NCBI GenBank assembly: GCA_905221605.1
Contig: CAJNDS010002494.1
Coordinates: 1 to 64,000, forward strand
Direction of reading: 5' to 3'
DNA from: Symbiodinium natans
Lineage: Eukaryota; Sar; Dinophyceae; Suessiales; Symbiodiniaceae
DNA length: 64,000 bases
Shown: positions 31,511-42,800 of the stretch, piece by piece
Numbering within the stretch: position 1 is the first letter of the stretch
Layout: each line of letters starts with the position of its first letter
Translations under genes and position numbers: made by a program
Notes under the pieces: generated by a model
What the model saw: the letters and a program-made list of their open reading frames with translations, nothing else
Database searches by the model: none
What the model was told of the DNA's origin: nothing

Positions 31511-32005
31511 GTGCCAGGCGTGACAGCGACGCAGCGACGCCCCCTCCATGCCCGCGTTGCTGCCAAAATCCCGCAGCTGCACGTGCACAGATGTGGCATT
31601 CATGGTTCAGCATGCAAGCTTCTAACCTCGTCAATTTCATCATGGTCTCAGCACAGCTCACGGCTTCGTGTGCAATTGCAGAAACCGTGGTGTAAGTACT
31701 GAGGGCACTGCACGGCTGAGGCTAACAATGAGCATGGAATGTGGGGACTTCTGCTCTCAAGAGCTCCAAGCTGTCGAGCCAGACTTGACTAGCATGTTCG
31801 GAAGAATTTATAAGCACCGGAAAGTCAGGTTTTGCAGGGCTCTGGCTCCCATGACGAAGTTGACGAGCAGCTAGCAGTTGGTACGCACTTCCCACCTATG
31901 ACAGACGTGTGTCGTGGCATGTGAGCTCTTGCCTAGCTAGCCGCGACATGGCCAGCATGGCGAGGGCGGAGGCCAAGCGTCCGGGGCCAATGTGGTGGTG
32001 GCCTC
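31511..32005 (+). repeat. Dispersed repeat, about 0.5 kb, copy 1 (upstream of ART gene)
   Basis: Shares long stretches with 35,502-36,003, such as GAGGGCACTGCACGGCTGAG, GCCTAGCTAGCCGCGACATG and GACAGCGA...GCCCCCTCCATGC, interrupted by indels. It has no intact ORF. Same orientation as copy 2, so the two form direct repeats around the ART gene. Confidence 0.8.
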
Positions 32006-32345
32006 GGTTCAATTTTCAAACGCTTGCACCTGCAAGCTGAGCTGCCTGGAGGTTTGAAAGGTCTGATTCCTTCAACCCCCACCCCTTAGAGCAAATTTAA
32101 GTGCATCTGCCGGACGGGGCGAGGCTGCCTGAGCTTCGGCGCCCGGCAGCTCGCACCCAGAGGCCTTCCAGGGTTGAGAAGCTTGAATTCCGCCTGGTTT
32201 GCACAGCCTGCTGTCCGCTACTGGTAGTCAGCTGAAGGTGTTGCTCCTGGTGCAGGACTCCGCTGCAGGGAGGGATTGTTTGTGTCAGTGAGAAGAGTAC
32301 ACCGCAAACCTATTGCACTGTTGTTGACGTTGTCTGACTTTGTTG

Positions 32346-34433
32346 ATGTCTGACGAGAAATTGTGCGATATTGTGGCAGCTCGAAGAGTCCTGCTTTCCT
32401 GCGCACCGTCGAGACCCTCGGCAATGCCGGCCGACGGAACTGATCAGCTCCCTTGGAGCGTCATTGTTCACAATGCCGGGTCCACAGCAGCTGAGAGCTT
32501 CGAGCAGCACATGCGCTCTGCATACAGCAAGGCCCATCTCCACAAGTGTATCTTGCGCATTTGCAGGGAAGTTGATGGTCAAGACTACATCATGAAGTCA
32601 AAGTTCAGGCGTGAAATGTTCCGGCGTGTGGAGACAGTTTTGCCTGACCAGCTTGTTCGAGAGTTCGACAGGGTCTTGCAAGAGCTTCTGCAGACACTTG
32701 AAGAGACTCTGGCGGCAGCGGTCACCACTGTCAATGGTGATGATGTTCGGATGCCTTTGCAGCAATGCCTGCAAAGGCTTCGAAGAGAGCTGAATGAAGC
32801 TGTCCAGGTAGAAGAAATGGAAAACTTTCGAAAGAATCTTGCAGCTGTGGGCATCGTATTTGTGGCGTCCTTTGGAATTGCTACTGCTGTGGGAGCAGGA
32901 GCTGGACTAGGTCCGTTTGCAGCACCGCTTGCAATTGGTGGTGCGGCAGCAGGAGGAGTCTGGCTTGGATCTCAAGCAATTTGGAGTGAAGACGACGAAA
33001 GAGCTCGCTTTGTGGATGCGCTCGTGGAGGAGATCTTGCCAACCTTGGACATTGGAAGGCTGACAAGGCGTGTGAAGAGCCTCCTGAAGAGCCACATGTC
33101 GAGCTTGGAAAAGCTTGTGCATGACGCCCCCAAGGATCCCTTACTTGAGTCGCTGTGGACTCCTGTGGATGGTGACGCGCAGGCTCCATCTCAGCCGGGA
33201 GCCTCATCCGAGCATGGCAGTGCACAGGCCGACGTTCCAGAGCAGGCTGCCAAGAAGTACATACCGTTTAGAAGTGCTGTGTGGCATGATCCAAGAATTG
33301 ACAACCCCGAGAATCAGTCTTACTTGGGCTTGCTGCGAGAGACGTATGCGGACTTGGTGTGCTCCGATGACTTTATGCATGCTGCTGAGGAGGTGAAGAA
33401 GAACCCGCTCACAGCGTTCACAATCATCACCTCCGGAGCCAAAGCTAAAGACTTGGTGCCTCTGGTTGGCAAGCTTGCCAATGTCACTGCCATTCACGTC
33501 TTCTGCAGCAACCCGGCCTACCACAAGAAGCAGCCATGGTTTTTGCAGAACTGTATGGAGAAGGGAAAGGTTGTGGACATCTACACCAATGTTGGCCAGC
33601 TTGTGAATGGTCTGAAAAGGGTGCCGGAAATGCCTCGCGTGGCATTCATCAATGCAGAGGAGGTGGCTGCATCTGTTGACGAGGCTAAGCGTGTTTATTT
33701 ACAGTCAGATGTTCAAGACTACGTTGAGCAAACATCCTTTACTGAAGCAGTTGCCTACTTGTTAAAGTTGCGGGAGAACAAGCACGGCATACGTGCTGCC
33801 AGTGATGAGGGTGTCCGATTGGCCAAGATCTTTGACCCCTCGCATGGCAAGTTCGAGGAGCTTCTCAAGGTGTACACACAGGAGGACATACACGTTTATG
33901 ATACCCTAAACTCCGCCCTGCGCGTCAAAGAGCGGACACAGGGGCTGCTCAAGCTGGCCAAGCTTGCAGAAGCCTTCCTTTTCGCAATGCAGAAGGCAGC
34001 TGTAGCGGAGCCGTCCCTGGCTTTCTCAGGAATGACTTACCGTGCAATGTGGGTTTCAGATTCCGAGGTCGCGCAGTATGAGGCCAGCAAGGACGATTTC
34101 ATCTTCTTCAGAGCATTCACCTCAACTTCCCGGGACAAGCAAAAGGCTGCAGACTTCGCAGAGCGGAGCTGGTGCAAGAAGGGCAAGCGAGGCATGAAAC
34201 TCATGATGCGCATTGATTGCTCAACTCTTGATGCAGGAGTGTCGTGTGTCCGCCCAATGAGCATCATGAAGTTTTCAGCGTTCGCGCATGAGCAGGAGGT
34301 TCTCATTCCGCTTCTTTCAGGCTTCCAGGTGGTGAGCGTGCAGCGCCGCGGCGAGTTTTGGCTGGAGGTACGCTTGAAACTGGCATTCTTGATGCCTGAT
34401 ATGACGGCAGCTTTCATCTATGCATTCCTCTGA
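32346..34433 (+). CDS. ADP-ribosyltransferase (R-S-E class) with membrane-hairpin region, intronless
   Basis: An unbroken 695-codon ORF from ATG at 32,346 (an in-frame TTG six bases upstream is less likely) to TGA. The C-terminal 140 residues or so fit arginine-type mono-ADP-ribosyltransferases: T-Y-R (Arg codon 34,041), F-T-S-T-S (34,116-34,130) and E-Q-E-V-L-I-P (Glu codons 34,290 and 34,296), i.e. Arg, Ser-Thr-Ser and Glu-x-Glu in the right order. Residues 166-213 or so are Gly/Ala-rich and hydrophobic, enough for two membrane-spanning segments. The middle (about 33,400-33,630) has a V-F-C-S-N-x-x-Y-H-K-K pattern like the small alpha/beta domains found beside ART domains in other protists and rotifers; that is inference. 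The N-terminal 160 residues are helical and charged. Lack of introns among intron-rich neighbours suggests a retrocopy or acquired gene. Substrate unknown. Confidence 0.75.
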   Translation: MSDEKLCDIVAARRVLLSCAPSRPSAMPADGTDQLPWSVIVHNAGSTAAESFEQHMRSAYSKAHLHKCILRICREVDGQDYIMKSKFRREMFRRVETVLPDQLVREFDRVLQELLQTLEETLAAAVTTVNGDDVRMPLQQCLQRLRRELNEAVQVEEMENFRKNLAAVGIVFVASFGIATAVGAGAGLGPFAAPLAIGGAAAGGVWLGSQAIWSEDDERARFVDALVEEILPTLDIGRLTRRVKSLLKSHMSSLEKLVHDAPKDPLLESLWTPVDGDAQAPSQPGASSEHGSAQADVPEQAAKKYIPFRSAVWHDPRIDNPENQSYLGLLRETYADLVCSDDFMHAAEEVKKNPLTAFTIITSGAKAKDLVPLVGKLANVTAIHVFCSNPAYHKKQPWFLQNCMEKGKVVDIYTNVGQLVNGLKRVPEMPRVAFINAEEVAASVDEAKRVYLQSDVQDYVEQTSFTEAVAYLLKLRENKHGIRAASDEGVRLAKIFDPSHGKFEELLKVYTQEDIHVYDTLNSALRVKERTQGLLKLAKLAEAFLFAMQKAAVAEPSLAFSGMTYRAMWVSDSEVAQYEASKDDFIFFRAFTSTSRDKQKAADFAERSWCKKGKRGMKLMMRIDCSTLDAGVSCVRPMSIMKFSAFAHEQEVLIPLLSGFQVVSVQRRGEFWLEVRLKLAFLMPDMTAAFIYAFL

Positions 34434-35501
34434 CGAAAGAGTGATGCCGTCGTGGTTTATCTTTTGCTTTTGACGCTCCAAAGCGATCCCTTGATCCCTT
34501 GATACAAAGCGGCGGTATGCCTGACAGACAAGCTTTTGTTAACATTGAATGCATGTATGCTGTGGTCTGATCAGTGTCTAAGCTAGTAGCGAGCGTCATC
34601 AATTCAGGAGCCAAACAGCCAGGCACATGCGCCGCAGTTTGCGACAAGGTGTGTTTGGGCGATGCTTGGTAGGCCCCATTTCGCATTCACCTTGTGGGCA
34701 CTCTGGTGTGTTTGGCTTCTCTGCAAGCCTTCTGCGTGGTGCTCTCAGAGGCAGAGCCCTGGACGGCTGGACCGCCACAGCAGCAGTGCAGCTGGCATCA
34801 GATAAAGTATCGCATCAGCCGTGCTGTTAAGGTGAAAGGTCAGCTGTGTTTGGCAATCGTGTACGGTTGGTCTGGTTGAGTTGCCATCTGCATGCACTGC
34901 AAGCCTCCATCCACCCCCCCCCAATCTTGTGCGAAGGAGCGGCGTGCCCTCAGGGCTTTCGTGTTGAAGGTGGGCCTCATTGAAGCAGAGGTGGGTGCAG
35001 TAGGAAAGGATAGACTAGCGAGTGGGCACGTGTCGCAACTGGCTTTTGCATCTTAGTTGGGAGACTTACCCGGGCTCAAGCTACTGAGGATCCATTTTCT
35101 GGAGGCCATAGATTCGGTGACATCCGCTTTTTTCTGAGGAGCGTAAGCATCGCTGCAGCATCACTCTGGAGCAAATAGTAAAGCAAGTCCGCGCATTTCC
35201 CCACAAGGGCGCTTCGGGTTCTGGTGAAACTGCCTCCAAAGCGCCAGCTTTGCAGCAGGCGTCCCAAAGCAAAGTGCAGATGTCCAGCAACAGACATTAC
35301 AGCGACGCCCCTCCCATGCGTGCTGGCGCCAAAGAAGCCGCAGGGCCCCTCCGGGGGCTATGCTCGCCGTGTGAGAGAGAAGGAGAGAGAAGTTCCACCG
35401 GCGTCGGTGAAAATACCCAACAGAGGCCACAAGGGCACTGGGCGCGGGCATACTTCCAGCAGCATGGGCTGCTTTAGCAAGCAGTGTTTGCTGCGACACT
35501 A

Positions 35502-36003
35502 GCGCCAGGCGTGACAGCGATGCCCCCTCCATGCGCGTTGCTGCCAAACTCCCGCAGCTGTGCGTGCACAGATGTGTGGCGTTCATGGTTCGTCATGCAA
35601 GCTTTTAGCTTCGTCAACTTCGTCAGCACAGCGCACGGCTTCGTGTGCAGTTACAGGAACCGTGGTGGAAGTACTGAGGGCACTGCACGGCTGAGGCTAA
35701 CAATGAGCATGGGATGTGGGGACTTCAACTCTCAAGAGAGTGGCTTTAAGCTGCCTAGCCCGACTGGACCGACATGATGACATGATCAAAGGGATCCAAA
35801 AGCACCGGAAGGTCAGGTTTTGCAGGGCCCTGGCTCTCATGAGGAAGATGACTACAAGCAAGCAGCTGGCACGCACTTCCCGACGTGTGTAATCGCATGC
35901 AGTGCACTGCGGTGGCATGTGATCTCTTGCCTAGCTAGCCGCGACATGTCTCGCATGGCTACGGCGGAGGCCAATGGTCCGGGACCATGTGGTGGTGACC
36001 CGC
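35502..36003 (+). repeat. Dispersed repeat, about 0.5 kb, copy 2 (downstream of ART gene)
   Basis: Closest match to the copy at 31,511-32,005, in the same orientation. Both begin in GCCAGGCGTGACAGCGA and end shortly after GCGGAGGCCAA. Confidence 0.8.
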
Positions 36004-36050
36004 AAGCTGCGCGGTTTGACAGGGTGGATTCCTTAAAGCCACTTGCCTAA

Positions 36051-36151
36051 TTAGTAGTAGAGTAGGCAACCTTTAACCTTTTAGGGGTGGTAGAATCCTT
36101 ATATTGCCCAAAGGTTAACCTTTAATTCCGCCAGGTTACTGGACAACTAAG
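36051..36151. mobile_element. CTTAG-type fold-back element, copy 1
   Basis: TTAGTAGTAGAGTAGG at the left, CAACTAAG at the right, and internal AACCTTT / AAAGGTT complementarity. About 100 bases. Other copies are at 46,917-47,019 and 56,006-56,108. Confidence 0.75.
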
Positions 36152-36810
36152 TTTGTCTCCCAAGGGCTTGAGCTTGGCTTGATTCCACAGTGGCCAGGAG
36201 CATGTTTAGCATCGGAGCGATTGCTCAAGCTTTGAAGGCCTTCAATCCTTCTTGATTCTTGACCCTGACCAAACCACCCAAAATTATGTCAAGATGGTCC
36301 CAGAAGTCAGGCAGATTCCGCCTGCCCTTCCTATTGTTCCACTCATGGCTGTGTCTCAAATGCCATGCAAGTCAGCTTTATCCAAAGTGCTACTTCAAGA
36401 GGAAATCAGGAAGGAAGGAGAAGGAGGAAGAGGGATCCCCCGAAAGAAAGACGCAGAGCGAGCTGGAAAGAAGGAAGTTTGGTCTTCTTCTCATATGCAG
36501 CATGGCTTGGTGGCGTGTTATATGTGAAATGCGGCGGTAAACTGCCGCAAATCGGACAGTCCTCCAAAGTTTGATGACAGTTCTTGTTATAAGAGCCTGG
36601 ACTGTGGCCTACTGTGGCCTCTGCGTTCATCTTGCATTCCTTAGGAATGCCTTGTGACTGGAAATTATGCGCAGCAAAGCGACCGTACCGACATGGTACC
36701 AAACAGTGTGCAATGCATTGCGGCGTTGCTTGCCCGCATGTGCAGGTGACTGACCACACGGCACAGCGCCAGGTGACCACCCCGAGGGTAGCAATGGGTA
36801 GTGACTAAAA

Positions 36811-37053
36811 GCAGTGCACGGCTGAGACTGACCATGACCATGAGATGTGGGGATTTCCGCTCTCAGGAGATTGGCTCCAAGCTGCCTAGCCAAACTGGAC
36901 CCGCATGTTTAGAGGGACCCATAAGCACCAGACAGTCAGATTTTGCTGGATAAGCAACACAGCCACAGGCGGTACAAGGCATTGGCAGAAAAAGAATCTA
37001 TCAGTTGCCCTGCCGCGAGACGGGAGATGGCCAGCATGGCTCGGGCGGAGGCC
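36811..37053 (+). repeat. Dispersed repeat, partial diverged copy 3
   Basis: Shares GCAGTGCACGGCTGAG, GATGTGGGGA, AAGCACC and GGCCAGCATGGC blocks with copies 1 and 2, but is shorter and more diverged. Confidence 0.65.
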
Positions 37054-37631
37054 TTGAATGTAGGCCCCAAACCCCTTGGGCACGATAACTCCTTGAAAGC
37101 TCCCTACCCCCGTCTCAACATCGGAGCTAAGCGCACGCACCATCGGGAAACTCGGAGGACTCGGAGAAGTCAGACTTCTGGGAGCAAGGCTACCTGAGCT
37201 TCAGGGGCTTGCTAGCACCGGAGGCGCCGTGGGGTGGTTCAGGTTTTGGGGTTTGGGGGTTAAATCAACTAGGGCAGATATACATAAATGTATCTATGGT
37301 TGAAAGGGATGTTTGGGAGTTTGGGGTATACAGAGTTTCTTTCGGTTGGGACCTGCTTGGAATCATAGATCAGCACGGACATGGTCCTGAGTTCGCCCTT
37401 GGCCCCCGAATCCGACGTGAAGCCTCGTTGGCCGCGAGGCTCCGGCGATCCGAGCGCGCATGGACTTGATGATGAGCCTCGTGCGGAGAGAAGACACCGC
37501 AGGGTCTCGCTTGCTGATAGATGTCTGCACTTTAGGAGAGGCACACGTAGATTGTATAGATTGGCGTTCCGTCGTGGTGCCCCAAGAGACCCCCCGGCCC
37601 AGCTGCCCAGCAGATCTCAGCTGCCTTGCAG

Positions 37632-37925
37632 CACAGGAAGGATGCACCTGCTGCAACGGCGGACTGGAATGCCGTGGATGCTGGCGGGGCTTCTTTCGTC
37701 CTGGCCGTGGACGACAAGGGCCAGACAATCCCTGGGCGCATTCTCAAGGCCGCCTATAAGCCATGAAGGCCCCATGAGAAGCTGTGAAGGTGTGGCGGAT
37801 GTGGAGGTCTCAGAAGTCGGGAAGGTGAAGTTTCCCCGAACCCTATAAACCCTGAACCCTAAGAGGTCCAAGCTGCGGCCCTCGCCTCCAGCGCCGTGCT
37901 GGAGGCCCACGAAGCCTCCCTTTGA
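37632..37925 (+). CDS. Putative 3' end of an unidentified gene (two exons)
   Basis: Exon 37632-37747 follows TTGCAG and encodes A-D-W-N-A-V-D-A-G-G then F-V-L-A-V-D-D-K-G-Q, ending in front of a GC donor. Exon 37866-37925 follows AAGAG, stays in phase and ends in TGA with an Ala-rich helix (A-L-A-S-S-A-V-L-E-A). Upstream exons were not found and no family was recognised. The evidence is limited to splice signals, phase and composition. Confidence 0.35.
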
Positions 37926-38700
37926 GCTGCGCGCGTGGGAGCTTTACCCTAAACCCTAAACCCAACCCTAACCCCCAAACAGTTGGAGGAATTTGGGGGA
38001 TTCAGGGGATGAAGAGGATTTGAGCAAGTAATGAGGGGCCCGCAGCGCGCTTTCCTGCAAGGTCTTCCGGTCCCCTGCCGTGGTCGCAAAGGTTAAAGAG
38101 CTTCTTGGGTCAAAGAGTTTCTACTGTAGCTGCCTCCTTCCCCGATTCGCTCTGCTAAAAATCGGCAAGCTGCCTCTTATGTATTTTTCCTGATTCCAGG
38201 CCATCAGAGGCATCCCAAGGGGGTTGGCACAGGAGGCTTCGGGTTTCGGTTTGTCTTGCTTGTAAGTGAAGGCTCTGGGTTTGATGGCGGCCGTCCGATT
38301 TCTCAAGCGCTGTGCTATTGTTAATTTGGCCTTGACTTGGCCTGCGTGCCCCATGCACGCATTAGTTCTATGCTGTCCACCCCCATCCCTTGATCTGTCA
38401 ACTTTTTTTGTTTCGAATCGCATGTGCTTCTTTCTTTCTTGCCTTGTTCATCTTACACATCTTCCAACAAGGCGTGAGTGACCGGGGGGGGGGGGGGGGG
38501 GGGGGGCGGGGCGATTCTGCAAGAAAGAATTGGAACCAGTACGAACCTGGACTGATGCCCGTGGACATCTTCAAAGCTCTTCCAGTTTGAAAGATGTTCA
38601 CAGTTTCTGCCCGTACTTTAAGTGTGTGTGTGTGTGTGTGTGTGTTTGGTTGCTTACCTTCCCTTCGTGCATGCTTCTTGACCTGACTGAGGCTGTACAG
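37926..38700. other. Spacer with poly-G tract and TG repeat
   Basis: CCCTAAA-like motifs near 37,948, a run of about 23 Gs at 38,484-38,506, and (TG)n at 38,623-38,645. Upstream exons of the PhyH gene are probably here (a candidate is near 38,550-38,590), but none could be fixed. Confidence 0.5.
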
Positions 38701-39842
38701 CTTCTTGGGTCACGATGTCCCCGAGCACGTGGATGTGTTTGGGACGAAATTCTTCCCCATGTGGCCTGGTGGGGTTTCTGTTGATTGGCACCAAGATTGC
38801 CACTACTTTGGCACGGCTTCGTCGAGGATAATATCCTGCGGAGTCTACCTCGAAGAGACAGATGAGGAGAAATTTTGGGAAACTCGATGACCACATGTCA
38901 GAACTGCAAAGGATCATGGTACTCAGAAGATATGTTAGAATCTGAACCCGCAGCCAAATCTGAAGCCCTTGACACGCACCCATTGATAATGAGCCTCCGT
39001 TCGCAGGGCTACATTCTGCTAGAGTTGGGAGGGCCGGTTTCATTTGGGGAGGAGAACGGTTGCCTCCAAGTCGTGCCGGGGTCCCACACCTCGGACTTCG
39101 AGCACAAACCTGGTAGCGGCTTGCACGCGCAGGGCGAGTGGGTCACACCAGGCTGGGTGGTTCATGATGGCTTTCGCATCCTACCAGGGTTCAAGGGTGA
39201 CTTTGCCTCAGAATCTAAACCCCACCAAACCCGACAAGAAACCGTACGAAGCCTGAACCAAACTTAACTTACTGTTGGTTAGCAGAAAATGGGGAATGAG
39301 GATGAATGAGGTACCCTATATAATCCCGTAAAGGGTATATGTATATGTATATATATATATATATAGGGCCCTAAGTCCCTCGTTCCCTGCTAGCCAACAA
39401 TAAGTTAAAACTCAACCCTGCAGATACCTCTGCAACCGTGGTGGACATCGTGGTCCCGGCGGGGTCGGTAGTGCTCTTCAACTCCCGGCTGCTCCACGCA
39501 GCAAGGCAGAACAAGCACGCCGCCCGCACGCGCTACTCTCTGCGCCTTGGCTGGAGGCGGTCGAAGTATGAAGTAGGGGGCCTTTCGAGAGTTTAAAGGG
39601 TTCGGCGGCGGAACAACATGAACGTTCTGAGCCCGATGCGGCAGTGCTTTGGAGCCTGAGGGTTCATGATGTACCGTTTGGTGGGGGGTGGGGGGGGGGG
39701 GTTGGGGGGGTGGAGATATATTTCAAGCTGCGGGTTGACTGCGCGAAGGTTTGGACATTTCGTCCCTTCAGAGCTGGACTTCAGCTGGCGGGGCACCGAC
39801 TTCTCGCATGGGAAGTATCTGGATCGGCATCAGATTTACTGA
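38701..39842 (+). CDS. Phytanoyl-CoA dioxygenase (PhyH)-family 2OG-Fe(II) oxygenase, 3' part (4 exons)
   Basis: Exons: 38701-38866, 39052-39133, 39424-39565, 39785-39842 (TGA); the frame is continuous over 149 codons. Seen: W-H-Q-D (H codon 38,789, D codon 38,795), E-N-G-C-L-Q-V-V-P-G-S-H (39,055-39,090), G-S-V-V-L-F-N-S-R-L-L-H (distal H codon 39,495) and T-R-Y-S (R codon 39,531). These are the HxD...H metal ligands and the 2-oxoglutarate Arg in the order and context of PhyH proteins. The N-terminal third of the family is missing from the model, so upstream exons must exist or the gene is truncated. The first intron (185 bases) has a GA donor and is flanked by the direct repeat GAGGAGAA. The third exon follows an intron carrying a fold-back element. 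Substrate cannot be inferred. Confidence 0.75.
39266..39406. mobile_element. Fold-back (MITE-like) element inside PhyH intron
   Basis: Left AACTTACTGTTGGTTAGCAG and right CTGCTAGCCAACAATAAGTT are inverted repeats matching at 18 of 20 positions; the centre contains an AT-rich (TA)n tract. Lies wholly within the intron 39,134-39,423. Confidence 0.75.
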
Positions 39843-42800
39843 GCTGGGCACGGAAAAATGCTGCGCCCTGGCTTCCTTACAGTAGATGCCTGCCATGCCA
39901 ACGTCAAGCTCCAACCGCTGAATCGAAGATAATGTTTCGTAGTCGGGGCTTCAGGGCGTAGTCATGATCACGATCATGACAAGAGCAACCGTAGCCATAG
40001 CAATCGTTTAGTGATCAAGGATGCTGGAAATACTACTGAGGCTGATGCACGTCGATGCGGCGGGGGCCGGGGGGTTTACTGACCTTATTGCTTTCTCGTC
40101 TGCCGGCTCGAGGGCGGAATGCCCAAGCAGCTGTTTGCTGGTAGGGCGTGGCTTGAAACCCGCAGGCAGCAAGCGCAGCACCAGTCTCCCACCCACCCCT
40201 ACGCCGTACGCACAGTGGCGCAGCGAGATCAATACCCTACATGACCCTGTTGCGCAATTTACGCGCCCTTAGTTCAGAGCCGCGAAGCGCCTCTGCACAA
40301 CCCGCCGACGGCAGCGTGGGGGAAGGCCTCAGCCCAGACCTGTACTTATGTGGGGTTCGTTGTACATCATGCGTCTTTTTGGATTCCGCCGTGGTGTACT
40401 GTGTATGTACTTTTGGTATCGCTCCATATCACATCACTCCTAAAGTCCGAAATTCTTAGAGTTTGGGTGCCAAACAGAACCTTTGAGGGCTGCTACCAAG
40501 TCTGCGCCAGGCCTGGTCTAGTCATGGCGGCCGCGCAAGAGAGGACCCTGAGACCAGGCGTGCAATTGTGTGTGCGCGTGGGGACGTTGTAATTTGCGGC
40601 CATTGCCTCGTAGACCTATGTGATTGTTGCGACAAGTGAGTCAGGGCGGGCATCGAAGACTCCAACCATTGCCAAGAGCCACTCGCTTTCCTCGTTGAAG
40701 CAGGTACAGTCGGGAACTCAGGCGCTTCCACCCAAGGACTCGTCGGTAACCTTTTCTTCCACTGGTACGTGGTAGATGGCAGATAGACCAGGTATTGGAA
40801 AGCACCCCCGCCCCCGCCTCCCCACGGGGGATGAGTCACGCCCAGAATATTGGCATCAGCATCCTGATGATGCTACTACAAGCATCAGCATCGGGGGATC
40901 GTCATATTCCCCATGTGCTGAGTTCTGTCGACATCCGACGCCGAGTCTTAGCAGCGGTGGATAAGCCTGAGCCTCAGAAGCAGGTGGTTACAGCAAGGAA
41001 GTCAGTGGAGTTGCGTGCCTCTGCTCTGGGCGGGTGCTAGGGCCCCCAAAGGCGCCAAGAATCCAGAATCAGTAGAGCTCGGTACCCCGCAGCTTCTCAG
41101 AGATCTCGGCTTCCCAGGTACCCGGGCCTGAAGAGCGCCGAGGAGTACGTTGCGGCCCGGTCCTTGGAGTAGGATTGTGTGGCAGCAGCTGCAACGGCGC
41201 TGTCGATGGCTTCTGGCCGCAATGCGGCCGTGGGGGAGCTAGCGAAGAGTAGAATAGGACTTGTGGGGCAGAACCCACCTTAGGGGCACCGAGATACTCC
41301 GAGGTCTGCGGGATTCTTTGCAGGGTTCGCTGCGGGTGGGCGCTCCAAGGATACTCTGCAGGATTCTCTCCAGGGTTCCCAATTAGTGGGAGGAAAAATC
41401 CCATGCCAGGAGAGTGCAAGGAGAAGAGCTGAGTTAGCAGCCCAACAGCCCCAAAAAGGGGGGGGGGGGTGGGAACAACCTAAGCTTCATAAACCCCATA
41501 GACCGCACAAACCCTATGAACCATATAAGCCCCAAACCCAAAATCCTCAAACCTTAAGAACCCCTTAAAACCCTATATATATATATAAACCCTTTAAGTA
41601 ACAAACACCCTTAGATTTCGCTTAATGCGGAGGCCAAGGCCGGAGCGGCCCGGGAGAAGGACCGTCAGGCGGAGAAGGAGCAGCTTGGCTCAATTACACT
41701 TTGGGCTTAGGGCTTGGGGCTTTGGGTTTGGGGTTTGGGGTATAGGGTGCTCTGCTGTTCTTCGTTTTAAAGAGCATGTTGTTAAGTTGTGTGTTGAAGT
41801 ATGGTTTAAGGTTTGGTTGCGATATTTTGTGATCCTTCAACACTGCGGGTTTCGAAGCTTGGCCCGTGGGAGGTTTTCAAGTTGCTGAGAAGCCTGGCGC
41901 AATGTCCAACATAAACTTTGGTTCAAGCACAGGTATTGGGCGAATCTGAAGAAGTTCAAGGATGACGCTTCGTCCTGAGTTCTGAGTCGAAACACAGATT
42001 TTGCTTCGGGCACGCCAAGCTGGCTCCTCTCGCAGGTCAAGTCCGTGTTCAAACTTCCGTCCGACAGCTATGCAGGCAAAAGAAGTGTGCAGGAGGCGTG
42101 ACGCAAGACTCTCCTGAATCGGTTGAGCCTTTTGATGATGACCTGTTCGTAGCGGTTCGCACAGGAGATCATGGAGAAGGCTGGGACTTCAGTCGCGCTG
42201 CCCTGCCCAAATTGTCACCTGCTTGTGCTCGTACGCCCCGTATGTGTGCACAAATGAGGTGCTTAGGCGAATCGGGAGTTCGGCCTCCAACGTACAGAAA
42301 AACCCCTAAACCTTAAAGCCGCAGCCCTATACCCCAAACGCTTTCACCTCCTGATCTTGCTAATTTATATTTTTATTCTGATTATTGATTACTAGTATTA
42401 TTATTATGATTATGAGTATACCCAGAAGGCTCCCCTAAACTTACCCGAAACCCGAAGGTGGAGAAGGGCCAAAGAGCCTTGCAAGAGACGGATGAGGCCT
42501 ACAAGAGCCCCGGCTGCCATATGCGTATTGCCCTCCTCTACCACACGAACGAGGAAAAGCCCTACAAAACTGTCCCTAACATGTGATTATCATTAATATT
42601 CTATTGCTATTCTTCTTAGTATTATTGCTATTATTATCATTATCATTAAGTTCTTCTTATTATTATTATTATCATCATGATTATTATGAGTATACCCACA
42701 CTGCTCCCCTAAACCCGAAACCCAAAAATTGGGGGGGAGTTCGAGCGTTCTACTCGACCTTTTTGGGGGGATTGAGTCATGAACCCCAGCAGCCGAGGAT

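Larger units (their letters stand above)
34434..37631. other. Spacer with repeat copies and a fold-back element
   Basis: No gene recognised. It holds a short partial repeat at about 35,264-35,340, copy 2 at 35,502-36,003, a CTTAG-type fold-back element at 36,051-36,151 and a partial copy at 36,811-37,053. The 36,250-36,570 stretch is purine-rich and open in several frames, with no family resemblance. Confidence 0.55.

Noticed and set aside
39988-39998. CCGTAGCCAT resembling the 5' part of the dinoflagellate spliced leader
   Set aside because: Only ten bases match; the rest of the leader and the following donor site are missing. A chance match is likely.
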